Shown here in pieces: positions 35,239 to 43,978 of a stretch of 64,000 nucleotides of DNA. This stretch comes from JBFMFB01 sp040752115 (GTDB lineage: Bacteria > Pseudomonadota > Gammaproteobacteria > Burkholderiales > Sulfuricellaceae). Both the position numbers and the translations under genes were made by a program. The stretch is from assembly GCA_040752115.1 (NCBI GenBank), contig JBFMFB010000010.1, positions 1 to 64,000 on the forward strand. Direction: 5' to 3'. Numbering within the stretch: position 1 is the first letter of the stretch; every line of letters starts with the position of its first letter. Below the pieces are notes generated by a model. It was not told where the DNA came from and ran no database searches. It worked only from the letters and a program-made list of their open reading frames with translations.

Positions 35239-35947
35239 GCCCCAATTGATGCTGTGGTTGGCGAATCTGCTGTATGCGATGGCGGCATTGCTGCTGTTGT
35301 ACGCAGTACTGTTCCTGACCGTGCACCTGCCGGTGTTCCCGCTGCGCGAAGTGAAGGTGAACGGCGAGCTCAGGCACGTCACCCGGGAGCAGGTGCAGTT
35401 CATCGTCAGCCGCGAACTGAAGGGCAATTTCTTCACCCTGGACCTCAATCGGACGCGCAAGGGATTCGAGAAGCTGCCCTGGGTGCGGAAGGTGAACGTG
35501 CGGCGGCGCTGGCCGGATCGTCTGGAGGTGTCGCTGGAAGAGCATGAGGTGCTGGCGCGTTGGGGCACCATGGCGCTGGTCAATACCCACGGCGAGCTGT
35601 TTCGGGCCGCTTCCGACAAGGCGCTGCCGGTGTTCGTCGGCCCGGCCGACAGCGCACAGGAGGTGACGCAGCGCTACATCGCGTTCAAGCGCCAGTTCGA
35701 GCCGCTCCGGCTGCGGCCGGTGCAGGTGAGCCTCAGTCCGCGGCGGGCGTGGCAGATCAAGCTCGACAGCGGGCTGGTGGTGGAATTGGGAAGGGAGCAG
35801 GTAGAGGTCCGGCTGGAGAAATTCGTGCGGGTTTACGACCGGACGCTGGGAAGGCTCGGTCGGCAGGTGAACTACGTGGACTTGCGCTATCCCAACGGGT
35901 TTGCGGTGCGCATGCCGGAAGGCGGCGCGAAGCCGGCTGGCGCGTGA
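35228..35947 (+). CDS. ftsQ: cell division protein FtsQ
   Basis: Bitopic divisome protein of 239 aa. It has a membrane helix (about 10-33), a POTRA domain starting at FPLREVKVNGELRHVT, and the FtsQ beta domain. It recruits FtsL/FtsB. It overlaps ddl by 11 bases. Confidence 0.93.
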
Positions 35948-35968
35948 TGATGCAGGAGTGAAAGATCG

Positions 35969-37207
35969 ATGAGCAGAGGCAGGGAACAGAAAAATCTGAT
36001 TGTGGGGCTGGACATCGGCACCTCGAAGGTCGTCGCCATCGTGGCCGAAATCCTGCCGGAAGGCCGGCTGGAAATCATCGGCCTGGGGCAGCATCCGTCG
36101 CGCGGCCTGAAAAAGGGCGTGGTGGTGAACATCGAGTCCACCGTCAACGCCATCCAGCGCGCGCTGGAGGAGGCGGAGCTGATGGCCGACTGCAAGATTC
36201 GCGAGGTGTACACCGGCATCGCCGGCAGTCATGTCAAGAGCTTCAATTCGCACGGCATGGTGGCGATCAAGGACAAGGAGGTCAGCCAGGCGGACGTGGA
36301 GCGGGTGGTGGAAACCGCCAAGGCGGTGAACATCCCGATGGATCAGCAGATCCTTCACATCCTGACTCAGGAATTCATCATCGACGGCCAGGAGGACGTG
36401 CGCGAGCCGCTAGGCATGAGCGGGGTGCGCCTGGAGGTGAAGGTGCACATCGTCACCGGCGCGGTGAGCGCGGCGCAGAACATCATCAAGTGCGTCAAGC
36501 GCTGCGGCCTGGAAGTGCGCGATCTGATCCTGCAGCCGCTCGCTTCCAGTCTGGCGGTGCTGTCCGAGGACGAGAAGGATCTCGGTGTCTGCCTGGTGGA
36601 CATCGGCGGCGGCACCACCGACATCGCGGTGTTCACCAATGGCGCGATCCGCCATACCGCCGTGATCCCCATTGCCGGCGACCAGATCACCAACGACATC
36701 GCAATGGCGCTCCGGACGCCGACCAAGGACGCCGAGGACATCAAGCGCGCCCATGGCTGCGCGCTGGGCCGCCTGGCCGACCCTTCCGAGGTGGTGGAGG
36801 TGCCCGGCGTAGGCGAGCGGGAGGCGCGCCAATTGTCGCGACAGACGCTGGCCGAGGTGATCGAGCCGCGAGTGGAGGAGTTGTACTCGCTGGTGCAGGC
36901 CGAGCTGCGGCGTAGCGGCCTGGAGGATCTGATGTCCTCGGGCATCGTCATTACCGGCGGCAGCGGCGCGATGCAGGGGATGGTGGAGCTGGGCGAGGAG
37001 GTGTTCCACATGCCGGTGCGGCTGGGTATGCCGCAATACGTGGGCGGTCTGGCAGAGGTGGTGCGCAACCCGCGTTACGCCACCGGTGTCGGTTTGCTGC
37101 TGGCCGGCATGGAGCAACAGCAGCGGCACCAGATGACGGTCATGCAGACCGGTTCGCTGGAGCAGATTTTCAACCGGATGAAGGGGTGGTTTCAGGGAAG
37201 TTTTTAG
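35969..37207 (+). CDS. ftsA: cell division protein FtsA
   Basis: Actin-like protein of 412 aa that tethers FtsZ to the membrane. It has VGLDIGTSKVVAIV, the ATP motif VDIGGGTTDIAVF and a C-terminal amphipathic membrane-targeting helix (FNRMKGWFQGSF). A ribosome binding site (CAGGAGTGAAAG) precedes the ATG. Confidence 0.97.
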   Translation: MSRGREQKNLIVGLDIGTSKVVAIVAEILPEGRLEIIGLGQHPSRGLKKGVVVNIESTVNAIQRALEEAELMADCKIREVYTGIAGSHVKSFNSHGMVAIKDKEVSQADVERVVETAKAVNIPMDQQILHILTQEFIIDGQEDVREPLGMSGVRLEVKVHIVTGAVSAAQNIIKCVKRCGLEVRDLILQPLASSLAVLSEDEKDLGVCLVDIGGGTTDIAVFTNGAIRHTAVIPIAGDQITNDIAMALRTPTKDAEDIKRAHGCALGRLADPSEVVEVPGVGEREARQLSRQTLAEVIEPRVEELYSLVQAELRRSGLEDLMSSGIVITGGSGAMQGMVELGEEVFHMPVRLGMPQYVGGLAEVVRNPRYATGVGLLLAGMEQQQRHQMTVMQTGSLEQIFNRMKGWFQGSF

Positions 37208-37377
37208 AACGGGGAAGTTTGGCCCCGGCGCAACCTGCTGCATGGGTTGGTTTGGGCCGCAACAGGCCATTCGGGTGTTTTGCAGGAGAGGTGTTGGAAG
37301 CGGGCTGTAAGGCGGTTTTTGGGGTGATGTTTTGGGTATGTTGGTTCGATTCAACAGCAATATGAGGAGGTAAAAGA
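37208..37377. other. 170-bp ftsA-ftsZ spacer
   Basis: This is the longest gap inside the dcw cluster. No repeat element or gene is seen. It ends with GAGGAGGTAAAAG, a very strong ribosome binding site for ftsZ. A separate ftsZ promoter is plausible, but no convincing -35/-10 pair was found. Confidence 0.5.
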
Positions 37378-38532
37378 ATGTTCGAAATCATGGAAAGCCA
37401 GGGACAGGAAGCGGTAATCAAAGTGATCGGCGTGGGCGGATGCGGCGGCAACGCGGTGGACCACATGATCGCCAGCGGACTGGAGGGAGTGGAGTTCATT
37501 TGTGCCAATACCGATGCGCAGGCGCTCAAGCGTAACCAGGCCAAGACCCAGCTGCAGCTGGGCAGCGCCCTGACCCGGGGCCTCGGTGCCGGCGCCAATC
37601 CGGGAATCGGGCGCGAGGCGGCGCTGGAGGACCGCGACCGCATCGCCGAGCTGATCGAGGGCGCCAACATGCTGTTCATCACCGCCGGCATGGGCGGCGG
37701 CACGGGTACCGGAGCCGCGCCGGTCGTGGCGGAAGTGGCCAAGGAGATGGGCATCCTGACCGTGGCCGTGGTTACCAAACCGTTCGCCTTCGAGGGCAAA
37801 CGCTCCAAGGTGGCGCAGGAAGGGATGGAAACCCTGGCGCAGCATGTGGATTCGCTGATCGTGGTGCCGAACGACAAGCTGATGCAGGTGCTGGGCGAAG
37901 ACGTCAGCTTTCAGGACGCATTCAAGGCCGCCAACGACGTGCTGCACGGCGCGGTTTCCGGCATCGCCGAAGTGATCAATTGCCCCGGCCTGGTCAACGT
38001 GGATTTTGCCGATGTGAAAACGGTGATGTCCGAAAACGGCATGGCAATGATGGGTTCGGCTGCCGCTACTGGTGTTGACCGCGCCAGGATTGCAGCGGAA
38101 CGGGCAGTCGCCAGCCCGCTGCTGGAAGACGTCAACCTGTCGGGCGCGCGCGGCGTGCTGGTGAACATTACCGCCAACGCATCGCTCAAGATGAAGGAAT
38201 ACTACGACGTGATGGAGACCATCAAGGCGTTCACCGCCGAAGACGCCACGGTCATCGTCGGCACGGTGATCGACGAGGCCATGGGCGACGGCCTGCGCGT
38301 CACCATGGTGGCGACGGGGCTCGGTTCGCCAGTCAATCGCCAGCAGAACAAGCCGCTCAACATCAGCATCGTCAAAACCGGCACCGACAACGTTGCCATG
38401 GAAGTGGACTACGCCGTGCTGGATCAGCCGGCGGTGATGAGAAGGCGGCGCGATGCGCAGGTCGAGGCGATGAAGCAATCCGGCGTGGAGCTGCTGGACA
38501 TCCCCGCGTTCCTGCGCAAACAAGCCGACTGA
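37378..38532 (+). CDS. ftsZ: cell division GTPase FtsZ
   Basis: Tubulin-like GTPase of 384 aa that forms the division ring. It has GVGGCGGNAV, the tubulin signature GGGTGTGAAPV, and the C-terminal conserved peptide LDIPAFLRKQAD that binds FtsA and ZapD (zapD is at 50.1 kb). Confidence 0.98.
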   Translation: MFEIMESQGQEAVIKVIGVGGCGGNAVDHMIASGLEGVEFICANTDAQALKRNQAKTQLQLGSALTRGLGAGANPGIGREAALEDRDRIAELIEGANMLFITAGMGGGTGTGAAPVVAEVAKEMGILTVAVVTKPFAFEGKRSKVAQEGMETLAQHVDSLIVVPNDKLMQVLGEDVSFQDAFKAANDVLHGAVSGIAEVINCPGLVNVDFADVKTVMSENGMAMMGSAAATGVDRARIAAERAVASPLLEDVNLSGARGVLVNITANASLKMKEYYDVMETIKAFTAEDATVIVGTVIDEAMGDGLRVTMVATGLGSPVNRQQNKPLNISIVKTGTDNVAMEVDYAVLDQPAVMRRRRDAQVEAMKQSGVELLDIPAFLRKQAD

Positions 38533-38662
38533 TTCGCCCCCTTCCGGGTCGGTCGTCCGAAGTGGCGCAAGGGCGCGCCGGCTGGCTTTCCATCGCCGGC
38601 TATGCTAGACTTTCGCGCCTACTATTCGGGAAGCTAGGCTTAACCAGGGGTTGGAGTCGTCA

Positions 38663-39577
38663 ATGATCAGGCAGCGCACTCTGAAAAACGTCATCCGTGC
38701 CACCGGCGTCGGGCTGCACACCGGCGAGAAGGTCTATCTGACCTTGCGCCCGGCTGCGGTCGACACCGGCATCGTGTTCCGGCGCGTCGATCTTCCCCAG
38801 CCGGTCGAGATCAAGGCCCGTCCGGACCATGTGGGGGATACGCGGTTGTCCTCGACGCTGGAGCGGGGAGAAGTGAAGGTATCCACGGTGGAGCACCTGA
38901 TGTCGGCGTTCGCCGGGTTGGGAATTGACAACGCCTACGTGGATCTGTCCGCTCCCGAGGTGCCGATCATGGACGGCAGCGCGAGCCCGTTCGTGTTTCT
39001 GCTGCAATCCGCCGGCATCGAAGAGCAGGGCGCCGCGAAAAGATACATCCGCATCAAGAAAGCGGTGCAGGTGCAGGATGGGGACAAGTGGGTGCGTTTC
39101 GAGCCCTACGATGGCTTCAGGGTGAGTTTCACCATTGCGTTCGATCACCCGGTGTTCGAAACCTCCAGCCAAACCATTGCTATGGATTTGGCCAACGTGT
39201 CTTTCGTCAAGGACATTTCCCGTGCCCGCACCTTCGGCTTCATGCAGGAGGTGGAAACGTTGCGGGCGCGCGGCCTGGCGTTGGGCGGCAGTCTGGATAA
39301 CGCCATCGTGATGGACGAGTATCGCGTCCTCAACAGCGACGGCTTGCGCTATGAAGACGAGTTCGTCAAGCACAAGGTGCTGGATGCGATCGGGGATCTG
39401 TACCTGCTCGGTCATCCGCTGATCGGTGCGTTTACCGGCTGCAAGTCGGGCCACGCCCTGAACAACCGCCTGCTGCGCAGCCTGATGGCGGACGCCCAGG
39501 CCTGGGAATACGTGACCTTCGACCGGCTGGAAGATGCGCCCAGCGCTTTCCTGAGGTTGCACGGCCAACCCGCTTGA
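38663..39577 (+). CDS. lpxC: UDP-3-O-acyl-N-acetylglucosamine deacetylase
   Basis: Zinc enzyme for the committed step of lipid A synthesis. The 304-aa product has TVEHLMSAFAGLG and KHKVLDAIGDLYLLG, carrying the zinc His, His and Asp ligands. The ATG at 38663 follows GGTTGGAG; a TTG at 38651 is less likely. It overlaps the next small gene by 4 bases. Confidence 0.97.
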   Translation: MIRQRTLKNVIRATGVGLHTGEKVYLTLRPAAVDTGIVFRRVDLPQPVEIKARPDHVGDTRLSSTLERGEVKVSTVEHLMSAFAGLGIDNAYVDLSAPEVPIMDGSASPFVFLLQSAGIEEQGAAKRYIRIKKAVQVQDGDKWVRFEPYDGFRVSFTIAFDHPVFETSSQTIAMDLANVSFVKDISRARTFGFMQEVETLRARGLALGGSLDNAIVMDEYRVLNSDGLRYEDEFVKHKVLDAIGDLYLLGHPLIGAFTGCKSGHALNNRLLRSLMADAQAWEYVTFDRLEDAPSAFLRLHGQPA

Positions 39578-39777
39578 TTGTTCTTCGGTTCTTCGTCTAC
39601 CTTGCGCTGATCGGAATCGGCGTGTCTGTCGCGCTGTTCCTGGCGACCAGGGATGGGCGCCATCTCAGGGCGGCGTGGCGGATATTCAAATTTCCCCTTG
39701 CGTTATTGCTGGTCCTGGCCGTGCTGCTGGCAATGGGGGATATCGTCCTGACCCGCATCCCGTTTCTGCCTCTCTAG
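39574..39777 (+). CDS. small two-helix membrane protein, unknown
   Basis: A TTG start overlaps the lpxC stop (TTGA) and opens 67 codons. Two hydrophobic helices (about 3-22 and 41-58) flank a basic loop with TRDGRH. The tight coupling to lpxC suggests a real gene. The last 75 bases overlap the 3' end of dciA on the other strand. No function can be assigned. Confidence 0.6.
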   Translation: MIVLRFFVYLALIGIGVSVALFLATRDGRHLRAAWRIFKFPLALLLVLAVLLAMGDIVLTRIPFLPL

Positions 39778-40182
39778 CATCGTCCGCAGCGCATCTTTCA
39801 GCGGCGATTCCTCCAGTTTTTGCGCCAGTTGCTCAAGGCTGTCCTGACCGGCGCGGCTAAGCGCGATCTCCTTGGCGGATTTCGCCGCCTTGCGCTGAGA
39901 TTGCGCTTGCACTTCTACCCGAATTGCAGTAATTTCAATGCCCTGCGCTTGAAATTTGGCCAGCAGGCTGGGCAGCATCTGCTTTATCTTGGCCGCCGCT
40001 GCCCCGTTGATTGCGAGGAGGGTGAGCGTCTGCTGTCGCAGATTGCCGATTTTGCATGACTTGGCGAGCGGCTGCGGTGCAAATTTTTCCCACAGACGCT
40101 GCAGTTCGATCAACCGGTGCGCCTGATCCGCCAAGGATTGCAGGGCAGGGGCGGATCGAAAATAAGAATGGATTTTTTGCAC
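39703..40182 (-). CDS. dciA: DciA-like DUF721 protein
   Basis: The 159-aa protein carries a DUF721 domain in its first half (LQRLWEKFAPQPLAKSCKIG, about residues 28-47). DciA loads or operates the DnaB helicase in bacteria lacking DnaC. The C-terminal part is charged and Gln-rich. The GTG at 40182 is the likely start. It sits opposite to its neighbours between lpxC and the M23 peptidase. Confidence 0.75.
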   Translation of the reverse strand: MQKIHSYFRSAPALQSLADQAHRLIELQRLWEKFAPQPLAKSCKIGNLRQQTLTLLAINGAAAAKIKQMLPSLLAKFQAQGIEITAIRVEVQAQSQRKAAKSAKEIALSRAGQDSLEQLAQKLEESPLKDALRTMLERQKRDAGQDDIPHCQQHGQDQQ

Positions 40183-40211
40183 AGGCGTTGCCGGATCAAA
40201 AAGGGGAGACC

Positions 40212-41126
40212 ATGAATATTATTCTTGTTTCCGACAGTTTGGCAAAGGGCAGGGTCATTACGCTGGGCCGCTCCGCCGCGATAGCCGCGGCGGCCGCATT
40301 GCTGTCGCTGTCGGTGATGGTTGCTGCGGCGGCGTACTATTTCGCCTTGTCTCGTGCGGGGAATCTGGCTTCTCCCTATCTGCCCTCAGCGCTGTTGAGC
40401 GCGCAGCAGAAGGAGGCAGCCAAGAACCGCGCCTACATGCAGGACAGCCTGAATGCCATGGCGGCCAGGCTGGGCCAGCTTCAGGCCCAAATGCTACGCC
40501 TGGACGCGCTAGGTGAGCGGCTTGTGAAGCAATCAGGGTTGCCTGAGAAAGAATTCAACTTCCGGGAAGCGCCCGGGCGCGGTGGCGCCGAATCCGGCCT
40601 TCCCCAAGTGGGGCTGAGCTTCGACCAGTTCCAGCGCGAACTCGAGAAATTGGCGCACCAGCTCGATGCGCGTACCGACCAGTTGAGTGTGGTAGAGGCG
40701 ATGGTGCTGCGGGAGCGGGTAAAGAAGCACACCTTGCCTACGGTGCAGCCGGTTTCGACCGGTTGGTATTCGTCCAATTTCGGCTGGCGACTCGATCCTT
40801 TTACCGGCAAGCAGGCTTTTCACGATGGAGTGGATTTTATGGCCGACCCAGGCACGCCCATCAAGGCGGCGGCAGGGGGGGTGGTCATCTACTCGGATTC
40901 TCATCCGGGCTATGGTAAGATGCTGGAGATTGACCATGGCAACGGCCTGGTGAGCCGTTACGCCCACGCCTCGAAGCTTCTGGTCAAGGTCGGCGACGTG
41001 GTGCTGCAAGGCCAGAAGGTGGCGGAAGTGGGCAATACCGGTCGCTCCACCGGACCGCATTTGCACTTTGAGGTGTTGTACAAGGGCGCGCCGCAGAATC
41101 CGGCGCGCTATCTATCTGCAAGCTGA
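40212..41126 (+). CDS. M23 family murein endopeptidase
   Basis: The 304-aa protein has a membrane anchor (about 21-45), a coiled coil (about 75-175) and a C-terminal LytM domain. The zinc residues appear as FHDGVDFM and PHLHFEV with H in YAHAS, so the enzyme looks catalytically active. It should cut peptide cross-links in peptidoglycan. ATG at 40212 follows AAAGGGGAGACC. Confidence 0.9.
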   Translation: MNIILVSDSLAKGRVITLGRSAAIAAAAALLSLSVMVAAAAYYFALSRAGNLASPYLPSALLSAQQKEAAKNRAYMQDSLNAMAARLGQLQAQMLRLDALGERLVKQSGLPEKEFNFREAPGRGGAESGLPQVGLSFDQFQRELEKLAHQLDARTDQLSVVEAMVLRERVKKHTLPTVQPVSTGWYSSNFGWRLDPFTGKQAFHDGVDFMADPGTPIKAAAGGVVIYSDSHPGYGKMLEIDHGNGLVSRYAHASKLLVKVGDVVLQGQKVAEVGNTGRSTGPHLHFEVLYKGAPQNPARYLSAS

Positions 41127-41151
41127 GAACCGGGGCTGGAGCCGGCGGCCG

Positions 41152-41182
41152 GGGCAGGCGAGGGCCTGCCCTTTCGTCTTTT
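41152..41182 (+). terminator. intrinsic terminator after the M23 gene
   Basis: GGGCAGGC, loop GAGG and GCCTGCCC form a perfect 8-bp stem followed by TTTCGTCTTTT. A second outer pairing (GGAGCC / GGCTCC) ends in CTTTTT at about 41197. Confidence 0.75.
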
Positions 41183-41226
41183 GGCTCCGGCCTTTTTGTA
41201 ATTCAATTTACCGCTAAGCGAAGTTC

Positions 41227-43941
41227 ATGTTATCCACCCTGGTTAAGAAAGTTTTCGGCAGCCGGAACGACCGGCTGATCAAGCAGTATCTGCAAACCGT
41301 GCGTGCCATCAACGCGCTGGAATCCTCCGTCGCCTCCCTGACCGATGCTGAATTGCACGCCAAGACGGAGGCTTTCAAACAGCGCTATCAAAGCGGCGAA
41401 TCGCTCGATGTGATGTTGCCTGAAGCCTTCGCGGTCGTGCGCGAGGCAGGCAAGCGGGTATTGGAAATGCGCCATTTCGACGTGCAGCTGATTGGCGGCA
41501 TGGTGCTCCATTACGGCAAAATTTCGGAAATGCGCACCGGGGAAGGAAAGACGCTGGTCGCCACGCTGCCAGCCTATCTCAATGCCCTGTCCGGCCTTGG
41601 CGTTCATGTGGTGACGGTAAACGACTATCTGGCGCGGCGCGATGCCGAGTGGATGGGTCGCCTCTACAATTTCCTTGGTCTTTCCGTCGGGATCAACCTG
41701 CCGCACATGGAGCACGACGAAAAGCAGCAGGCCTACGCGGCCGACATCACCTACGGCACCAACAACGAATACGGTTTCGACTACCTGCGCGACAACATGG
41801 TCTACCAGCCCTCCGAACGGGTGCAGCGTGCGCTGAACTATGCCATTGTGGACGAGGTGGATTCCATCCTGATCGACGAGGCGCGCACTCCGCTGATCAT
41901 TTCCGGCCAGGCGGAAGACAACATCGACCTCTACTACCGGGTCAACGAATTGGCGCCCAAGTTGGTCAAGCAGGAAAAGGAAGACGGGCCGGGCGACTAC
42001 ACCGTGGATGAAAAAGCGCATCAAGTGCTGCTGACGGAGGAGGGTCACGAGCGCGTCGAAAGACTGCTGACCCAGGCCGGGCTGCTGGCGCCTGGCGGCA
42101 GCCTGTACGACGCCGCGAACATCAGCCTGATGCACCACCTGTACGCTGCGCTGCGCGCCCATGCCTTGTATCATCGCGACCAGCATTACGTGGTCCAGAA
42201 CGGCGAGGTGATCATCGTAGACGAGTTCACCGGCCGCATGATGACCGGGCGGCGCTGGTCGGACGGGCTGCACCAGGCGGTGGAAGCCAAGGAAGGAGTG
42301 GCGATCCAGAAAGAGAACCAGACCCTGGCTTCGATCACCTTCCAGAACTATTTCCGCATGTACAAGAAGCTGGCCGGCATGACCGGTACTGCGGATACCG
42401 AGGCATTCGAATTCCAGCAGATCTACGGGCTGGAAACCGTAGTTATTCCGACTCACCGCCCCATGGCGCGCGACGACCGCATGGATCAGGTATTCCGCAC
42501 GGCCAGGGAGAAATATCAGGCGGTGATCAACGACATCAAGGAGTGCAGTTCACGCGGCCAGCCAGTGCTGGTCGGTACGACTTCGATCGAAACATCCGAA
42601 TATCTGTCCGGCCTGCTGGACAAGGAAAAGCTGCCGCATCAGGTGCTGAATGCCAAGCATCATGCGCGCGAGGCAGAAATCGTGGCGCAGGCGGGGCAAC
42701 CCAAGGCCATTACCATTGCCACCAACATGGCGGGCCGCGGCACCGACATTGTGCTGGGCGGCAACATCGAGCGCGACGTCGAGAAGGTTCGCCATGACGA
42801 AAACCTGGGCGACGAAGAAAAAGCCAAGCGCATTGCCGCCCTCAAGGCGGAATGGCTGAAAGTGCACGAACAGGTGCTGGCCGCCGGCGGGCTGCATATC
42901 ATCGGCACCGAGCGCCACGAATCGCGCCGGGTGGATAACCAGCTGCGCGGCCGCGCCGGCCGGCAAGGCGACCCCGGTTCCAGCCGCTTCTATCTTTCGC
43001 TGGAAGACCCGCTGCTGCGGATTTTCGCTTCGGACCGCGTCGCCGCCATCATGGATCGCCTGAAGATGCCGGAAGGCGAGGCCATCGAGCATCCATGGGT
43101 AACGCGCGCCATCGAAAACGCGCAGCGCAAGGTGGAGGCGCGCAACTTCGACATCCGTAAGCAGCTGCTGGAATACGATGACGTCGCCAACGATCAGCGC
43201 AAGGTCATTTACCAGCAGCGCAACGAACTGCTGGAGGCGACCGATATTTCCGACACCATCGCGGCGATGCGTCAGGATGTCATCGACCAGATGATCAGCC
43301 AACATATTCCGCCGGGAAGCATGGAAGAGCAGTGGGATGTGCCAAGTCTGGAGACGGCGCTGCAAGCCGAGCTTCAGCTTGCCCTGCCAATCGGCCGATG
43401 GCTGGACAGCGAATCCGGCCTTAACGAGGAAGCGCTGCGCCAGCGCATTGCCAAGGCAGCGGACGAGCAGTACCAAGCCAAAGAAGCGCAGGTGGGGGAA
43501 GCGGTGATGCGCCACTTCGAGCGCGCGGTCATGCTGCAGAGCCTGGACACTCATTGGCGCGAGCATCTTGCGGCGCTGGATCATCTTCGTCAGGGCATCC
43601 ATTTGCGCGGGTACGCGCAGAAGAATCCGAAGCAGGAGTACAAGCGCGAAGCATTCGAGCTGTTCGCCGGATTGCTGGAGCGGGTCAAGGCGGAAGTGAC
43701 GCAGATCACCATGACGGTTCAGGTTCGGAGCGAGGAAGACATCGCGGCGGTGGAGCCGTCCGCTGCGCCTGGAAACGTCCAGTACCATCACGCCGATTAC
43801 GACGAGGCGTTGGCATCATCGGCGGGTAAAGAGGGTGCAGCCCAGCAGCCGTTCGTGCGCACGCAGAAGGTGGGGCGCAACGATCCCTGTCCCTGTGGTT
43901 CCGGCAGGAAATACAAGCACTGCCACGGTAAGCTTAGCTAG
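41227..43941 (+). CDS. secA: protein translocase ATPase SecA
   Basis: Motor of the Sec pathway. The 904-aa protein has Walker A GEGKT with the lysine at residue 108, DEVDSILIDEARTPL, the preprotein cross-linking domain, and the C-terminal zinc motif CPCGSGRKYKHCHG that binds SecB and phospholipid. Confidence 0.98.
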   Translation: MLSTLVKKVFGSRNDRLIKQYLQTVRAINALESSVASLTDAELHAKTEAFKQRYQSGESLDVMLPEAFAVVREAGKRVLEMRHFDVQLIGGMVLHYGKISEMRTGEGKTLVATLPAYLNALSGLGVHVVTVNDYLARRDAEWMGRLYNFLGLSVGINLPHMEHDEKQQAYAADITYGTNNEYGFDYLRDNMVYQPSERVQRALNYAIVDEVDSILIDEARTPLIISGQAEDNIDLYYRVNELAPKLVKQEKEDGPGDYTVDEKAHQVLLTEEGHERVERLLTQAGLLAPGGSLYDAANISLMHHLYAALRAHALYHRDQHYVVQNGEVIIVDEFTGRMMTGRRWSDGLHQAVEAKEGVAIQKENQTLASITFQNYFRMYKKLAGMTGTADTEAFEFQQIYGLETVVIPTHRPMARDDRMDQVFRTAREKYQAVINDIKECSSRGQPVLVGTTSIETSEYLSGLLDKEKLPHQVLNAKHHAREAEIVAQAGQPKAITIATNMAGRGTDIVLGGNIERDVEKVRHDENLGDEEKAKRIAALKAEWLKVHEQVLAAGGLHIIGTERHESRRVDNQLRGRAGRQGDPGSSRFYLSLEDPLLRIFASDRVAAIMDRLKMPEGEAIEHPWVTRAIENAQRKVEARNFDIRKQLLEYDDVANDQRKVIYQQRNELLEATDISDTIAAMRQDVIDQMISQHIPPGSMEEQWDVPSLETALQAELQLALPIGRWLDSESGLNEEALRQRIAKAADEQYQAKEAQVGEAVMRHFERAVMLQSLDTHWREHLAALDHLRQGIHLRGYAQKNPKQEYKREAFELFAGLLERVKAEVTQITMTVQVRSEEDIAAVEPSAAPGNVQYHHADYDEALASSAGKEGAAQQPFVRTQKVGRNDPCPCGSGRKYKHCHGKLS

Positions 43942-43978
43942 CAGGGTGTTGAACCCGAAAACGGTACCGAAATAGGCT

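Noticed and set aside
39574..39777. Small membrane frame dismissed as an antisense shadow of dciA
   Set aside because: This dismissal was dropped: coupling to lpxC and two clear membrane helices support it as a gene, so it is listed with moderate confidence.
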